Shown here in pieces: positions 36,984 through 49,531 of a DNA stretch of 64,000 bases; position 1 is the first letter of the stretch; each line of letters starts with the position of its first letter. The notes below the pieces were generated by a model. That model ran no database searches and was not told where the DNA came from. It worked only from the letters and a program-made list of their open reading frames with translations. The stretch covers positions 186,001 to 250,000 of the forward strand of contig JAWRYS010001454.1 of assembly GCA_034769895.1 (NCBI GenBank), read 5' to 3'. Origin of the DNA: Magicicada septendecula (Eukaryota; Arthropoda; Insecta; Hemiptera; Cicadidae). The position numbers and the translations under genes were made by a program.

Positions 36984-38811
36984 TAGTTGTTGGTACTACT
37001 ATATCAATATTTGTACATAAGGAAAACAAATTAAAATTTTTTAAATATATTAATAAACGCTAACGGCAGAGTATACCCAAGGGTGCCGGATAACAAGAAA
37101 CAAGTGAAAAATGTATTAAAAGAATTAAATACAAGATAATAAATAAATATATCCCTCTGTTTTTCTTATTTTTAGTACAACAAGCCAAAAACTTACTCTT
37201 TGAACATATTTTTGAAAGTTTTTAAAAAGAAGAACTTTTAGAGAACGTAATAGGTAGATAGAATGTTAATTAATTGTGCGTGCAGTAGTTCGGTAATTAT
37301 TGTTTCACAGTCTATTGTGTTAAACACCTTTGTAACTTCAAGTATAATACAGACAATTTGTTCGTACGCTGTGTTACTGACTACAGTAGTGAAACTAGTT
37401 TAGTATGTCTACCTACACCGTGGTTTCAGCCTATGTACAGGCGGAATTTGCGAGAGTTTAAGCTGCAATCAGTAGCAGGGTTTCCACACAGCCGCTGCTC
37501 CAAGCAGAATAATGTAAATCACGAGTGCTATCAGCATCGCTGCAGTCTATGATCTGTCAACAAATACTGTGTGTGCTGGATTATTTTGGCTATTGCCACC
37601 AGGCTCCAGAATCAAAACACATTTGCTACGACAACCATTGTTTACACCATCAATCTCGTGTTCAAATTTAAACAAACTCACCAACGAGCTATATTGTGGG
37701 TAACAAATAACGGACAAGCGTACCAGACTCGACGACTGTGTTAAGTGAGAGCTAATTGATCCGGTTTACCAAATGTTACTATGGTTAGATGAATATGTGG
37801 ACGCAGCAATTTTGTGCATTATAACGTGGTTTAAAACTGTGAACACTGCTCAGAGGAAATACAAGCTTAGAGGTTATAACAACTACTCAATTTAATAATA
37901 TATTCTTACACATATTTACACGTCACATACTACTTTCTCGGATGCACAGCAAATTAAAGATGTAATGTTTAGCTACATGTATGCGTAAGAATAAGTGAGC
38001 TATTTTATTGTATAATATTTTGCAAATATTATACAGGCGGCAATATTTCGTAAATGGTACTGGCGGCAAAATGGCAATGTTGGCTACACTTTTTTCGTGA
38101 ATACTACAAGTCTACAGTATCGGCATATTTTAGTAATTACTGTTCGTTCTTGCCCTTACCGCCTACTATTATTGCTGTTATTAGTATTATAAGATCTTGT
38201 TAATTGTATATTCCGTGGCCAATAGTATATACAAACAATTGTATTACTATTAAGAGTAGCGTTAACATTAACGAGGGGGTATGATTTATGTATAACATGT
38301 CTTTATTTGCTTTGCCAATTAAAGGAAGAAACTACTAACAACTGACAAAAATCCGATACTACATTTATACATTTTTATATAATAAATTGTCCCCAGGATG
38401 TTCCTTTATAAAAATAAATATACATATACAGTAGCCTATCAATCCTTTTTAGAAGCTCAAAAATATTTTTTTAGAAGACATCAAAATTGTTCGATACTTT
38501 CTAACATGAAGTGGAATTGATTCTAGCTTATATTATTATGCATATTTTTGTAAGCGTGTAAACAACATGATGTGTTACACACAATAACAGCTGGTCAGGG
38601 TTTGTTATGCAACGGACCAACAAATATATGTTACAGAAATGTTGATCTCACAATTTAACAGCTGTTTTTATTTATGTTGTTTACTTTTTACGCTTAAAGT
38701 GATTTGTGTTAGTAAAGTATATTTATTTTAGTTTATAATAGTGCGTAGAAGAAAATAAGTGTTATTGGTAAAGGGAAAAATGCTGCTATGAAATGATGGA
38801 GCTCAAAAATT

Positions 38812-39310
38812 TTGTTCTGTAATAACATAAATACTGTTAAGGTTAGGACTCTCATAAAAATAAGTACTAAATATTTTTATCATGTTGGACCTTCTAATAA
38901 GCCAATTTCATTAAATTGTAATATACCTGAGAATGAAACTGACGTTTCTAGTAAAGAGAAATTAGATAGGTTATGGTTGAACGTTATACAACACCAACTA
39001 AAGTGACATAGGCCTATAGACAGATGACGGTGCGCTAGAATATGCTTTTGTAGGCATAAAACTATTAGCTAATTTCATATGCCAATTTTTATGTCGTAAG
39101 TGCTTGATTCAAACACTTGTTTTAGAAAAGAATTATATAATCGGTTATGCTACAGTACTAAAATTTTCCTGTAAATCGTGCAAAAAATATTTGAAATTTG
39201 AGTCGTCATTTAATAAAACGTGTGCATTAAGTAACATAAGGCATAGTACATATTGTTTAATAAAACATTATGTAACGTGTAACAAAACACGTTATACAGA
39301 CAGAGGCTAG
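38812..39310 (+). pseudogene. Possible decayed transposase with CxxC pair, unassigned
   Basis: Two neighbouring plus ORFs (38812-39006, 39104-39310) have protein-like composition. The second has LKFSCKSCKKYLKFESSF and a later cysteine, a zinc-ribbon-like arrangement seen near the N-terminus of several arthropod DNA transposases. Neither a catalytic motif nor terminal repeats are visible. I do not assign a family; a chance ORF is possible. Confidence 0.25.
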
Positions 39311-40397
39311 AGAATGTAAAGAAAATCAAATTTTAAATACAAACACCAGTGATGAATCACATGAAAATGTAATGTATTTGTCAAAAAGGGCAACATAAGG
39401 CAAAAGGCTTAAGACAACTACACATTAAATAGAACGCAAAAAAGGAAGACAAATATGAAGAGACAAGGAATAGGAGCTAAACATCTAACATACTTAGCAC
39501 ATTGTCAAGGTTGAGAATACGGATGGCGATATTCTGGAAGACACGAAATATGTCGATAGTTCTGAGGAAATGCTTTTATAATATACATTCCTGAACATAA
39601 TGACGATAAGGAATTGTACTTTACTTATTGATAACGTTCAGTAGGTTCTGAATACTTTAAAAAGAATAATGCATATAAAGCCACGAGAGCAACAATATGA
39701 AAGTGGGAACTATTAATCCATAAAGACAATTATATCGTGTACTTTTTCAAAATTTATCGTGTACTGTAAACAACAATACATTCCAAAGAGCAATCAATAA
39801 GTGAATGACTAATGTAAAATCAACGTCGGAAAAGTACACAGGAAAATTTCAACAACTATAGTAAAAAAACAACAAGAGGGTAACGTGAAGTTTAAGTAAT
39901 ATGTCTTCAGTAAACTTTTTCTAAACTTGACGAAAAACAAATTAAAATTTAAAAGCGCAATTATGTACAAATGTTAGATTTATAATGCTGCATGCAGTAA
40001 AGAAACACCAATCCAGGATCATATTTTGGACATATGGAAAACGAAGGATCCCGCACAAACAACCTCATTAAAGTTGTAACGCACATAGAATTAAAAAGAG
40101 TTTCCCCATCAGCCTTTGTTAATTACACGTTTTATTTTAAATGTTTCCTAAAAATTTGCAAGTTAATACAGTGTACAGTTTTGTTCCTACAAAAAGAAAA
40201 AGACAATAGTAGGCTACACGCTGAGTCATCTTTGCTGATAAGTAAACAATCAAATCAAATCTTCAATCAACAAGTTGCGTTACCTAAATTATGGTAAGTA
40301 ATTGTAACTTGATAATACAAACGTTACAGGGTTCCGTGTTTATTTACTTACTAAATGGACTTAGTGTTAAATAACAATCACGGAAGCATTTTGAAAG

Positions 40398-40637
40398 GGT
40401 TGAATCCGCAAATATAAATGATATCCCTTCCTCTGCGTTCCTTTTTCGATCCTGGCATGAATTGTAACAATAAGTTAAGGTAAATTCTTGTTTATGGGAG
40501 TGGCCACTAAGCCAACAAAGGAAGGAGTAGGAATGACACAATGACCCGGGGACGCTACAACTTTACGGATCCCATACATCACAAACTACGAACTTTCCTC
40601 CTTTCGTGCCGCTAAGAATACAATTTTTCAAAATAAG
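40398..40637 (+). repeat. Dispersed repeat shared with 15587-15825
   Basis: Second copy of the pair described at 15587, about 24.8 kb away, in the same orientation. Confidence 0.6.
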
Positions 40638-42248
40638 TCTTTGTAACACGAACGTTACAAAATACTTGTGTCCTTGAAGACTTTTATTTTACTTCAGACA
40701 TTAAGGTTGTAAAGGTTGTTTACAAGTAAGACATTAAAGGTGGTTTACAAGTACTTTCGTTTACAAAAATTATTTAAAAGTAAAAGAATTTTTGACTAAC
40801 ACCGAAAAAAGGTGTACATTTGATTCAAGATAAGAGTTCTTTAGTACTCCTTAATAACTCGCAAAAGAATACTTATTGAAATATTTATTATACTTAGAAA
40901 AAATTCATAAATTTACGAATTCTAATGTTACTAATTTAATATTATATCTACTCTATTATAGTACTGAGTGATACACGTTAATACTTATTAGAAATAACTG
41001 ATTATTGAATGAGTTTATAGACGTAATATTTAGTTTATATGAAACTGTTGGCGGGAATTTATAACTAGCTTTAAGAAACTGCAAAAGGCTTACAGAACAT
41101 TTATGTAAAGAATAATTATATTGACTACTTAAAATATGAAGTCCTATTGACCGAAAATTATGTAAAGAAAGAAAAAAGTGTAGCCTACAACGTACATAAA
41201 GGTCATATCTAAACAATAAACAAACATAAATAATACTGTTTCAAAACACTATATAAAAATGTTTCCGATTCGGTCGAAGAAAAATTTCCTACAGTGGTGT
41301 GCAACAGTATTATTTCTGTTTCTGATTATAGCCACTAACACAACTTTATTAATTAAGTATCTAAACGATAAACGCTAACCGAAGTGCAATATAAACATTA
41401 AAGGAATATTTTCCCATTTTCTGAATTAGTAACCGAATTAGGTAATGTTATTACATTTTTGACTAAACGAGTGAGTAACTTATTCGTAATTATTCTTTTG
41501 CATAAATACGAGCATTCAAATTGATTACACAGAAGAAATAACGTTTGTAAACAGATATATTACATTCCTGAGCACAATTTGTAGAAGTGGTAATATACTG
41601 TATCTTTTGCTTAATTTCTTCAACAAGACACTGCACTGACCGATTTCACACATACGGCTGTAACGTAAGCTTTGTGTACACACTACGGCTTACTATTTAC
41701 TAAAAGCATAAATTAGGAGCCATTAGAAACTAATTAATGTTTCACTAAAATCGTCCAAAGAAAAATGTGCTATCCAAATCTTTGTTAAACTACGGTTTAC
41801 TTCCCTTTTACGGTCTGTATATTGAAAGAAAGTTTATAAGGCCTATCTACAAATGTGAGATATCTAAATCTTACTTACGATTATCCTAATTACGTATTAC
41901 TTAATATTCACAAGTACTGGTATAGAAATATTCAGGATGTATAAGTCATTATGCACAATGACTTAATGTGTACTGTATAATATATTTCAAATGAGCCGTG
42001 TTTAGAATAAACCTTCAGATATTTCTTATTATCATCAAAACAATATTATCGGCCAACTGACAAAAATCAGAAGTTTATATTCAAGACTTGTTAGTCATGT
42101 TGTTATTCCGCTACACACTTTTACGCAAGTAAAACTTACCGAATAAAAGTTTCTGATCATCTCTAGATCAAAGAATACCTTCTGTTGGTACAAATAACGT
42201 TTTGTAAGTTTACCAAAACCAGTACGCCTGTGTGTACCGTACACACAC
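40638..42248. other. AT-rich noncoding DNA
   Basis: Nothing recognised. The minus ORF 40956-41216 is a chance AT-rich frame. Confidence 0.45.
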
Positions 42249-42330
42249 TGTAACAGCTTGTTACATTTCGTCTCCCCCCTAACTTATCTAAACATGTGCC
42301 TCACAGGGGTAGGTTTGGAACATGTGTAAT
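42249..42330 (+). repeat. 5' LTR start (short homologous part)
   Basis: Matches 49532-49612 with about ten differences, including shared TTATCTAAACATGTGC and TCACAGGGGTAGG. After this the two diverge completely, so the rest of the 5' LTR is deleted, replaced or too diverged to see. A primer-binding site could not be placed; TGGCGACG at 43137 is a weak candidate. Confidence 0.7.
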
Positions 42331-45300
42331 GTGTGATGTGTGATGCACATGTTTCAATATTTATAATTTCAGGTACTAGCAAATGAAGTTATAATTTTGT
42401 TAGTTATTATTGTCATTTGTTATTATATTGTTGGAGTTATTTGTTAATTATTAGTTAGAGTTTATTTGGAGTTATACATATTGTAACAAGTCGTCCAGGT
42501 TAAAAATAATTATTTTTGTTCGAGTAAAAAAATAAAAAAAAATTTTAATTTAATTCTAAAATTTTCAAAAGAAATTTTTTATGTTTGTTTTATTGTTTAA
42601 ATATTTAATAAATAAATCTGGTAATGTGATTGTGTTGAAATTTTCAATTCCTTTCAGTTATTTTTGGCAATTATATCACTTGTGGTTTGCTGTAAGTAAA
42701 TTCAGCGATAATTGGATTGTCTCGTTCACTAATCGATTTGCGATTGTTCTTCCTTCTCCAATATATTACCTTCACTGGAGTAATGGCTGCCTTTCTTGCA
42801 GCTGATGTTGTTCACTAAACTCTATTTATAGTTTAGAAATAAATTTAATACCAAAAATGTTGAATAACTATATTTTATTAACAATTATTTAAAAAGGATC
42901 GATTAAAAATCGATTAGGTTATATTGTTCGAATCTTTCACAGGGGTAATCGATTATTGATACATGTGTTATTTGATATAATATTTTCAAGGTTCTTTAAA
43001 AGGTTATGTTATATAGTCAGAGAAGGGGCAAGGCTCGAAAGTATAACATAACAATAAAAAATCTTAATAGTTAATAATTACAAATTTAGTTATGATATAT
43101 AATGTTTATTAAGTAAAAAATCAGACCAATTGGCTGTGGCGACGAATCTTATTTCTTGTGGGCGCTTTGCATGCTGGGAACCATCATGGCCGCTCGCTCG
43201 TTGGCGAAGTAAAACGAGAATGGTGTTGATGGATTTTCTTTAAATAAAGATGCCTTCACAGCTGCTTCCTCGTGTCCGCAATATTGAATAATGTTTCTGG
43301 TGTTGTTGGATTATCACTCATTCACTGTTCTGTTGTTCACTCGAGAAAATGTGCGTTTTATTTTTAAGATATGGTGTTGTAAAAGTTCGTTTCAGTTGTC
43401 TGGAAATTATTAGTGTTAGTGGTTCGAATTGTTAGTTCACTAGTTTGTGTGGTGTATTCAATTGTTTCTATGTTCGTTGTAGGTAATTTTCACTGCATTT
43501 ATCGTTTAAAAGTGTTCTGTCCAAAATCTCAAAATTTATAGTAGTCTATGTTTTAACTGTTATCCGCCATTAATCGTTCCGGTATACTGTTATTAGCACG
43601 AGCTTAATTCACCCGTACTCTTCGAATGTTAATTAAGAACTGTTTTACTTCCTTCGTTTCTGAAATCTCTTAGCCGATTTAATATTAGAAAAGTATTGTT
43701 TAAGTTTTATTCACTTCCGATGCATTCAAGTAAAGTACATTATATCATAGAATATATTTTGTTTATTAATTAATTTCATGTAATAGCAAAAACATAATTG
43801 GTTTCTTTAACTCCTTCTGCTTAATTTGATATAAAATAATCCATCTTTACAAAGTTTTTTATTAAAATTGCTATATTTCTGTCATTTTGGAAAAGTAGGC
43901 TTAATATTCTGTTTCCTGTCCTTGTCCAAAATGTAGCCATTTTATGTGTTATAATTATGGTTATAATAACTCTCAGATTGATATAAGTGTTTATCGTTCA
44001 TCAATTTCTTGTAAATTTATCAATTGATCATCCTTTTAAATATAATTAATGAATTTCTGGTTCCCCGTCTGAAATTGTTAGGTATTATATTTACAAATTT
44101 TTGAATAATTTTATACATCTTTTATATTATTCCTTTTAAAGTATACCTTTAGTTATAGTATTTGGTGATTGATTCACCTTACATAAATCTCATCAGTTTA
44201 CTGGGTTTATTTTAACTTACTTACTCAAATATAATGTTATTGATAATTTCCTAGCTGGCCTAGATTCTATGGTTTTACATATACGGTTTTTTGAATAATA
44301 CTATGTCTATACCCCTTCTGATCTTCTGAAGTTAATATAATATAAATACAATCTCCTTAAATAACTATTGGAACATGTAGCATTGTATTCATGCTCATAA
44401 TACAAACACAATATTTAAAACTAACTATTGGTCTTTAAAGTCAGACATTTTAGTTTGAACTATTACTAATAATACCTAACAAACATTTTATAAAATAGTA
44501 CGGTATTCATACTAATACATTTTAGTCTGTATAAACGCTGTAAGTCATAATAAACATAAATATAATAATAATAATTTTTATCCTATACACCACCTTGAAA
44601 TATGGTGTTCATAGGCTTTAACACAAACATAATCAGCCATTTAATTTTATTTTCCTTAAATTTAATTTGGTTACAGTCCTTTCTGTTTAATTTTTATTAC
44701 TACATTTTAATCCCCTTGTCACTGTATTTATTCCCCACCTGCTCTCTTTATCATTCACATTTTAAAGAATGTTTTTTGATAAAAAGTGCCATCTTTTTTG
44801 AAACATTTGTAATGTTTTCATAAGAATACTTCCTAACATTTTATATTTGTATTTATAGCAAACATTAAAGTAGTTTAATTGTACATAGTTGAAATATCAG
44901 TTACACTTATACTTGAAGTTTATTCAGTCTATTGAATTAACTTGCACTGGTTCACTTATATTTTTGGTTCTTATTTACACTTGAGTTTTACAATACTCCA
45001 AGACCAAAATCTTAAAGATAAGGGACAATGAAGATTTGTTTATTTCGTTACATAATAACTTTAGTGGGTGCACTTCTATTTACTACCCTAAATACTTTTG
45101 TTTATTACTATTTTACATTTTTATATGAGTTCATGGGTGACATTTAATCTTTTTTGGGGTTTGTTATCCTTTGTAATAGGTTTTCCTAGGGTATATCTTG
45201 TAGTTCTTCCCATTCTACATTTTTTTCTCTTCACAATTCTTCTTTCTTGGGTTCTCCAAGATAATCTGATTTATGTTTCGTTGGTTTGTTCGGGGTATCT

Positions 45301-45866
45301 TCTTTACCTGCTCCTATCCTACCTGGGTATTATCCTGATTTTATTTTAGTTTTTGTAGGATTTATTTTTCTTGACACTTTTTTGTTCCATTATGATGATT
45401 AACTTTTATTTTTTCTTTTACGGTGTTATTTTACTTCGATATTTAATTATTTTCATTTGAATTTTCTTTTTATTTAATGTAATTTATTGAATTATGATCA
45501 GATTGGAATTATGATTTAGTGGATTATCTGTCATGCTACAATATATAGCATAATATTACATTTAATTAGATTCATTGTTGGTTTAGATTATTTAATTTTT
45601 GAATTGTGAGAGACATGGGGTTATGTTTATATGTGTGATAGCGATTTATGGTATATAGATGTAATGCTTTGTGTACATAATGTTACGCGTCTCGTGCGGT
45701 ATTGTGTCGTTGATGAAACAGAATATTCCATGAGCTTATCGAGTCCTGGGTGTAATTACAATAGAACTAGATTCCAAGCACAGATAATTCTCTGAAAGGC
45801 ATTCTTAACATAATTTGCTCTATCTCGTTTGTTAGTGTTATCGGTTCGCATCTCGTGGCGCACATC
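42331..45866. other. T-rich stretch between LTR start and gag
   Basis: No gene. From about 43860 to 45480 the plus strand is strongly T-rich, which produces hydrophobic F/L-rich ORFs (44602-44823, 45098-45349) that I do not accept as proteins. A small CpG-containing patch at 43130-43260 is listed separately. Confidence 0.45.
43117..43210 (+). promoter_or_regulatory. Possible promoter patch
   Basis: A local rise in CpG with an ACCAATTGG (CCAAT-type) site at about 43125, GCATGCTGGGAA (resembling the Staf/ZNF143 core) at about 43168 and CCATCATGGCCGC (pho/YY1-like) at about 43182. The first ATG opens only a seven-codon frame. It could be LTR-derived. Weak evidence. Confidence 0.2.
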
Positions 45867-46160
45867 ATGGTCAGATTTAATCCTGACCTACTCCTTGGTG
45901 ATGAACTTGAATATGAAGCCCTAGTAAGGGGTCTTCCCTAAAAAAACGATGTCTCTTACGTAAGAGTTTAAGGGACCATCCAAATGATCCCACTGACTTA
46001 AGGCATCTAAAGTCCATTGATGTCGTAGCTGAAATTTAAGTGTGTTCTAACAAATTAGTTGAAGTACAAAAAATTGTGAACAGTATCCGGTCCGATGAGT
46101 TACCTATGGCCAACCAGCGAGCCACACACCGAATTAATCACTTGCTGAGACGGGTAAATC
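45867..46160 (+). pseudogene. gypsy gag N-terminal remnant
   Basis: ATG at 45867 opens MVRFNPDLLLGDELEYEALV, with the form of the N-terminus of insect gypsy-type gag proteins that start with a SAP-like helix pair (D.LEYEL..RGL). A stop follows after 24 codons, and the reading continues in another frame as LRKSLRDHPNDPTDLRHL and then QRATHRINHLLRRVN. The central and nucleocapsid parts, including zinc knuckles, are missing because the sequence jumps straight to protease. Confidence 0.7.
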
Positions 46161-46169
46161 TACAGTAAA

Positions 46170-47250
46170 GAGTAGAATATACAAATTCTCCTGGTATGTC
46201 CCTTTGTTAGTTTCAAAAAATATTGGTATGCAACTCATTCTCGGCGCCGATTTCATTCGAAAGACTGGGATCATTTTTGACATTCGTGGCGAATCGTTTT
46301 ACTTCACATTCAACCGTCAGAATCATTTTCCGTTGTATGATAGGGCTACGTCAGGAGGCAAACCCGTCATCAAAGCCGTGAACCAAAACTTAGTTAATGT
46401 GCGTACTTCGCCCGACTTATCCCATCTTGCCCCTGATCAACGTGCTGACGCCTTAAAATTTCCTGACGTTTTAAGCACCAAGCTACTAAGCACCAAGCTG
46501 ACGCCTTACCCACCTCATCAAATATGAAATCAAGGTCACTGATTCCGCCGTTATTAAGCTCTATCCCTTTAAGTTGTCATTTCCCAAGATGGATGCCACG
46601 CGGGAACAAATAAACAAACTATCAAAAGGTCAATGAGCCTTCTACTTGGGCCTACTCTTCTCCGTTCTTTCTGATACCAAAGGGTGACAACAAACATAGG
46701 TTAGTTATCGACTATCGTCAGCTGAACGAAAAGATCGCACCTGAATCTGTCCCTCTCCCAGATGTACATGGGGCTTTTCATTACTTTGCTCAGGCAAAAA
46801 TCTTCACGGTGGTGGATTTAAATCAGGCGTTCCACCAGATTCCTCTTGCTGAACAGTCCAAACCATTGACTGCATTTGCAGTGCTATTCAACCTTTACAC
46901 GCGTGCCATTTGGTATTTCAGAAGGTAGTTCTATCTGCAGTCGCCTTTTAAAACAAGTCTTTCACGATGTCAAATTCAAATTTATCTACCATTATCTAGA
47001 TGATATTGTCATATATAGCAATTCCTTCCAGGAACATGTGGATCATTTGCGTCAGACCTTCCCCAGGCTTAGAAATGGGGGTCTAACGCAATTTTCATTC
47101 CTTGGCCACCTCGTGTCTACCCGTGGTGTCATGATTGTCCCGGAGCGCACTCGCGCCATTCATGAGTTTCGGCCACCCCGCGACACCAAAGCATTGCAGA
47201 TTTCTTGGGATGGTCAATTACTTCAACAAGTTTATCCCAAAATTTGCCGA
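46170..47250 (+). pseudogene. gypsy protease end and reverse transcriptase
   Basis: The protease C-terminal half is legible (VPLLVSKNIGMQLILGADF, ILG motif near 46235) but its DTG active-site half is deleted. A 15 bp in-frame tandem duplication lies at 46472-46501. RT follows: YEIKVTDSAVIKLYPFKLS (46518-46575), LVIDYRQLNEK, then FTVVDLNQAFHQIPL near 46803 with the first catalytic Asp, and YLDD at 46993-47004 with the catalytic Asp pair intact. Frame changes near 46510, 46630 and 46885 and a stop at 46634 break the frame. The RT would copy element RNA to DNA in the particle; this copy cannot be translated through. Confidence 0.88.
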
Positions 47251-47770
47251 GATCGCCGCCGCGCTGAATAACTTGCGTAAGAAGGGTGCTATATTCCTTT
47301 GGACTGCTGAGTGTCAGACCGCGTTTTCTCTTCTCAAGGAAGCCATTATACAACCTCCGGTCCTCCAGATGTCCTCCAGATTTTTCCCGACCCTTTATCA
47401 TCCAGACCGACAACTCGAGTGTTGCCTTGGGTGCTGTTCTTTACCAAGAAGTGTAGGCTTCCCATCTGCTACGCTTCTCGTAAACACACTGACCAGGAAA
47501 AGACGTTTTCTGCGTACGAACTTGAGTGCGTTGCAATAATTTTTGCGTTAGAAAAATTTCGACCTTTCTTAGAATATAAAGAGTTTCTCCTAGAAACCGA
47601 TAATCAGGCATTGTCGTGGCTTCTCAATCACCCGAAACAGTTGGGACGCATTGAGCGATGCGTGTTAAAGTTGGGTCATTTCAATTTTAAAGTGCAACAT
47701 ATTCGTGGTACTCAAAACGTCGTGGCAGACACCCTGTCGCGCATGTTCCATCCTGATGACGACGCTCCCC
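47200..47770 (+). pseudogene. gypsy RT connection and RNase H
   Basis: FLGMVNYFNKFIPKFAEIAA (about 47200-47265) is the RT thumb/connection, followed by WTAECQTAFSLLKEAI, then after a frameshift near 47420 the RNase H segment TFSAYELECVAIIFALEKFR and LLETDNQALSWLLNHP (about 47590-47640), including the conserved TDN Asp, and then ADTLSRM near 47728. The frame from 47311 runs open through this part to 48060, one of the longest open stretches in the window. Confidence 0.88.
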
Positions 47771-49071
47771 CTGATCATGTCCCAGTCGGAGAAGATAATC
47801 CGGGCGTGACGACTAATGCTATTCTTACTGAGTTTCCTCTAGCGTTTACTGACATCGCGAGTCACCAGCGGAATGATGAGCATCTGTCCCCGATCATTAA
47901 AAGTTTGGAAGATGGTACGCCATCCGAAAAGTTTGTCTTGAGCAGAAATGTGTTGTGTATTCGAAATAAAAATAATCATGATCTTCGTATTGTCGCTCCT
48001 CTAGTTCTTGTACCCATGATTTTTAAGTACTCTCACGATTCTCCTGTTGGGGGCACCTAGGTATTTATAAAACCATTCAAAAGATCAAAAAAGAGTATTT
48101 TTAGGACACGATGAGAAGGGATATAACTGAATGTGTACGCCGGTGTGAACGTTATGCCCTGAGCAAACCTGCTCAGAATTCCCACCTTGGCAAGCTTGTG
48201 AGTGAGATTCCCTCTGTGCCCATGACCACAATATATATAGATTTTTCTGTACCTTACCAAACAGCTAGATATGGCAATACTATTTGCTAATTTGTGTCGA
48301 TTCCTTTACCAAGATCGTGTGGATGTTTCCCCTAAGAAAGGGTCTTGCTTCGACTACCGTCCAAGTGCTGGAAAACCACCTATTCAAGCATTTTGGCATT
48401 CCTCTATATCTTGTTTCCGATAACGGACCCCAATTCCGTTCTCGTACCTACCGACATATGTGTTTCGCCAAGGGTATAGCCCACATAACCACTACGGAGT
48501 ATCGACCACAAGGGAACTTAGCGGACAGGTATCTTCGAAACCTCCGATCCACCCTCATAGCGTACCATGCGGGTGACCATGGTACCGCTTGGGATCGAAA
48601 CATATCGTGGATACATTTCGCTTTCAACTCTGCGCGACATGAAGGGCACAAGTTCACACCTTTCGAACTTATGTTTAAATATAAACCCAATCATCCATTA
48701 GCTGCCTTGTGGTACATAGATAATCTATTACCGTAAGATACCTCCCCGGAACACATAAAGGAAGTGTGGGGCAAAGCAAAAAAGAATCTGCATAGGAACT
48801 TAAATAAACAGAAACAGAATTTCGATAAAAAAGAATAGAATGTCCATTTAAGGAAAAATGACTTTGGTTCTGTATAAAACTCATCCGTTGAGTTAAGCTG
48901 GTGATAAGGTTACCGCTAAATTAGCTTATCGTTGGGATGACCATTTTGCATTGAGCGTTTCGTGTCACCTGTGACTGTAAGTCTCTGTGACCCATTTTCT
49001 AAACGATTTGTGCTGCGTGCTCATGTCACCCAGTTAAAACCATTCCACGGGGATACTCCTTATGATAGATG
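47771..49071 (+). pseudogene. gypsy integrase
   Basis: The zinc-binding region near 48050-48170 is legible across stops (ending CVRRCERYALSKP). The catalytic core gives VDSFTKIVWMFPLRKG (48292) with the first Asp, SDNGPQF (about 48415) with the second, and RPQGNLADRY (48502) where the third acidic residue is Asp instead of the usual Glu. The ORF 48284-48736 covers most of the core. The C-terminal domain (AKLAYRWDDHF; VTQLKPFHGDTPYDR) reaches a stop at about 49069. Integrase would insert the cDNA; this copy has lost frame. Confidence 0.88.
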
Positions 49072-49531
49072 ACCCTAAGTTCTACCTTCACTAAATATGA
49101 AAATATTTATAAATGTATATGTATGTACGGTAATAATATATATAAATGTTAAATATAAATTAGTGTTATATATATATATATATATATATATGGTTATATA
49201 TTGTGAATATCTATATCTATCTATAAATGTGAGAATTATATTGAATGAGTTGAGTGCCAGTAGGACTGTATATTACAGCCTATAGTGATCTCTGCTATCA
49301 GTGATGAGCTTGCTTGGAAGCAAGTGGTGGACTCTTCTGCGCAAGAGCAAAACCAAGTGTATATATAGTAATACGAGATGTTGTACCTTTGGATAAAAGG
49401 ATCGACTTAATTTATTCTGGTTTGTGAGATGTGTAGTGTGTAAACTAGTATGATAACCGCAGCATGTATTATGAGAAAAGGAAGCGTGAAAGACATTAAA
49501 AAAAGGGGTATCCCAATTTGGGGTGGGAGTA
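49072..49531 (+). other. gypsy 3' untranslated region with TA microsatellite and purine tract
   Basis: A (TA)n run at 49167-49191, no credible ORF, and the likely polypurine tract GGGGTGGGAGTA at 49520-49531 next to the LTR start, which primes plus-strand synthesis in such elements. Confidence 0.65.

Larger units (their letters stand above)
36065..40397. other. AT-rich noncoding DNA with minor repeats
   Basis: Contains the 34 bp tandem repeat at 36901 and the unproven fragment at 38812-39310. The ORF at 37358-37552 lies in a slightly GC-richer patch (37340-37740) without recognised domains. Nothing else is visible. Confidence 0.4.

Noticed and set aside
42905..42925. ATCGATTAAAAATCGAT palindrome as a possible origin or operator
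   Set aside because: Short AT-rich palindromes are common here and no supporting context exists.
44602..45349. Hydrophobic ORFs resembling membrane proteins
   Set aside because: F/L-rich frames are expected from the strongly T-rich strand; no conserved motif or splice context.
47129..47413. Minus ORF of 94 residues
   Set aside because: Antisense shadow of the gypsy RT/RNase H, which has clear motifs on the plus strand.
48448..48690. Minus ORF of 80 residues
   Set aside because: Antisense shadow of the integrase core.
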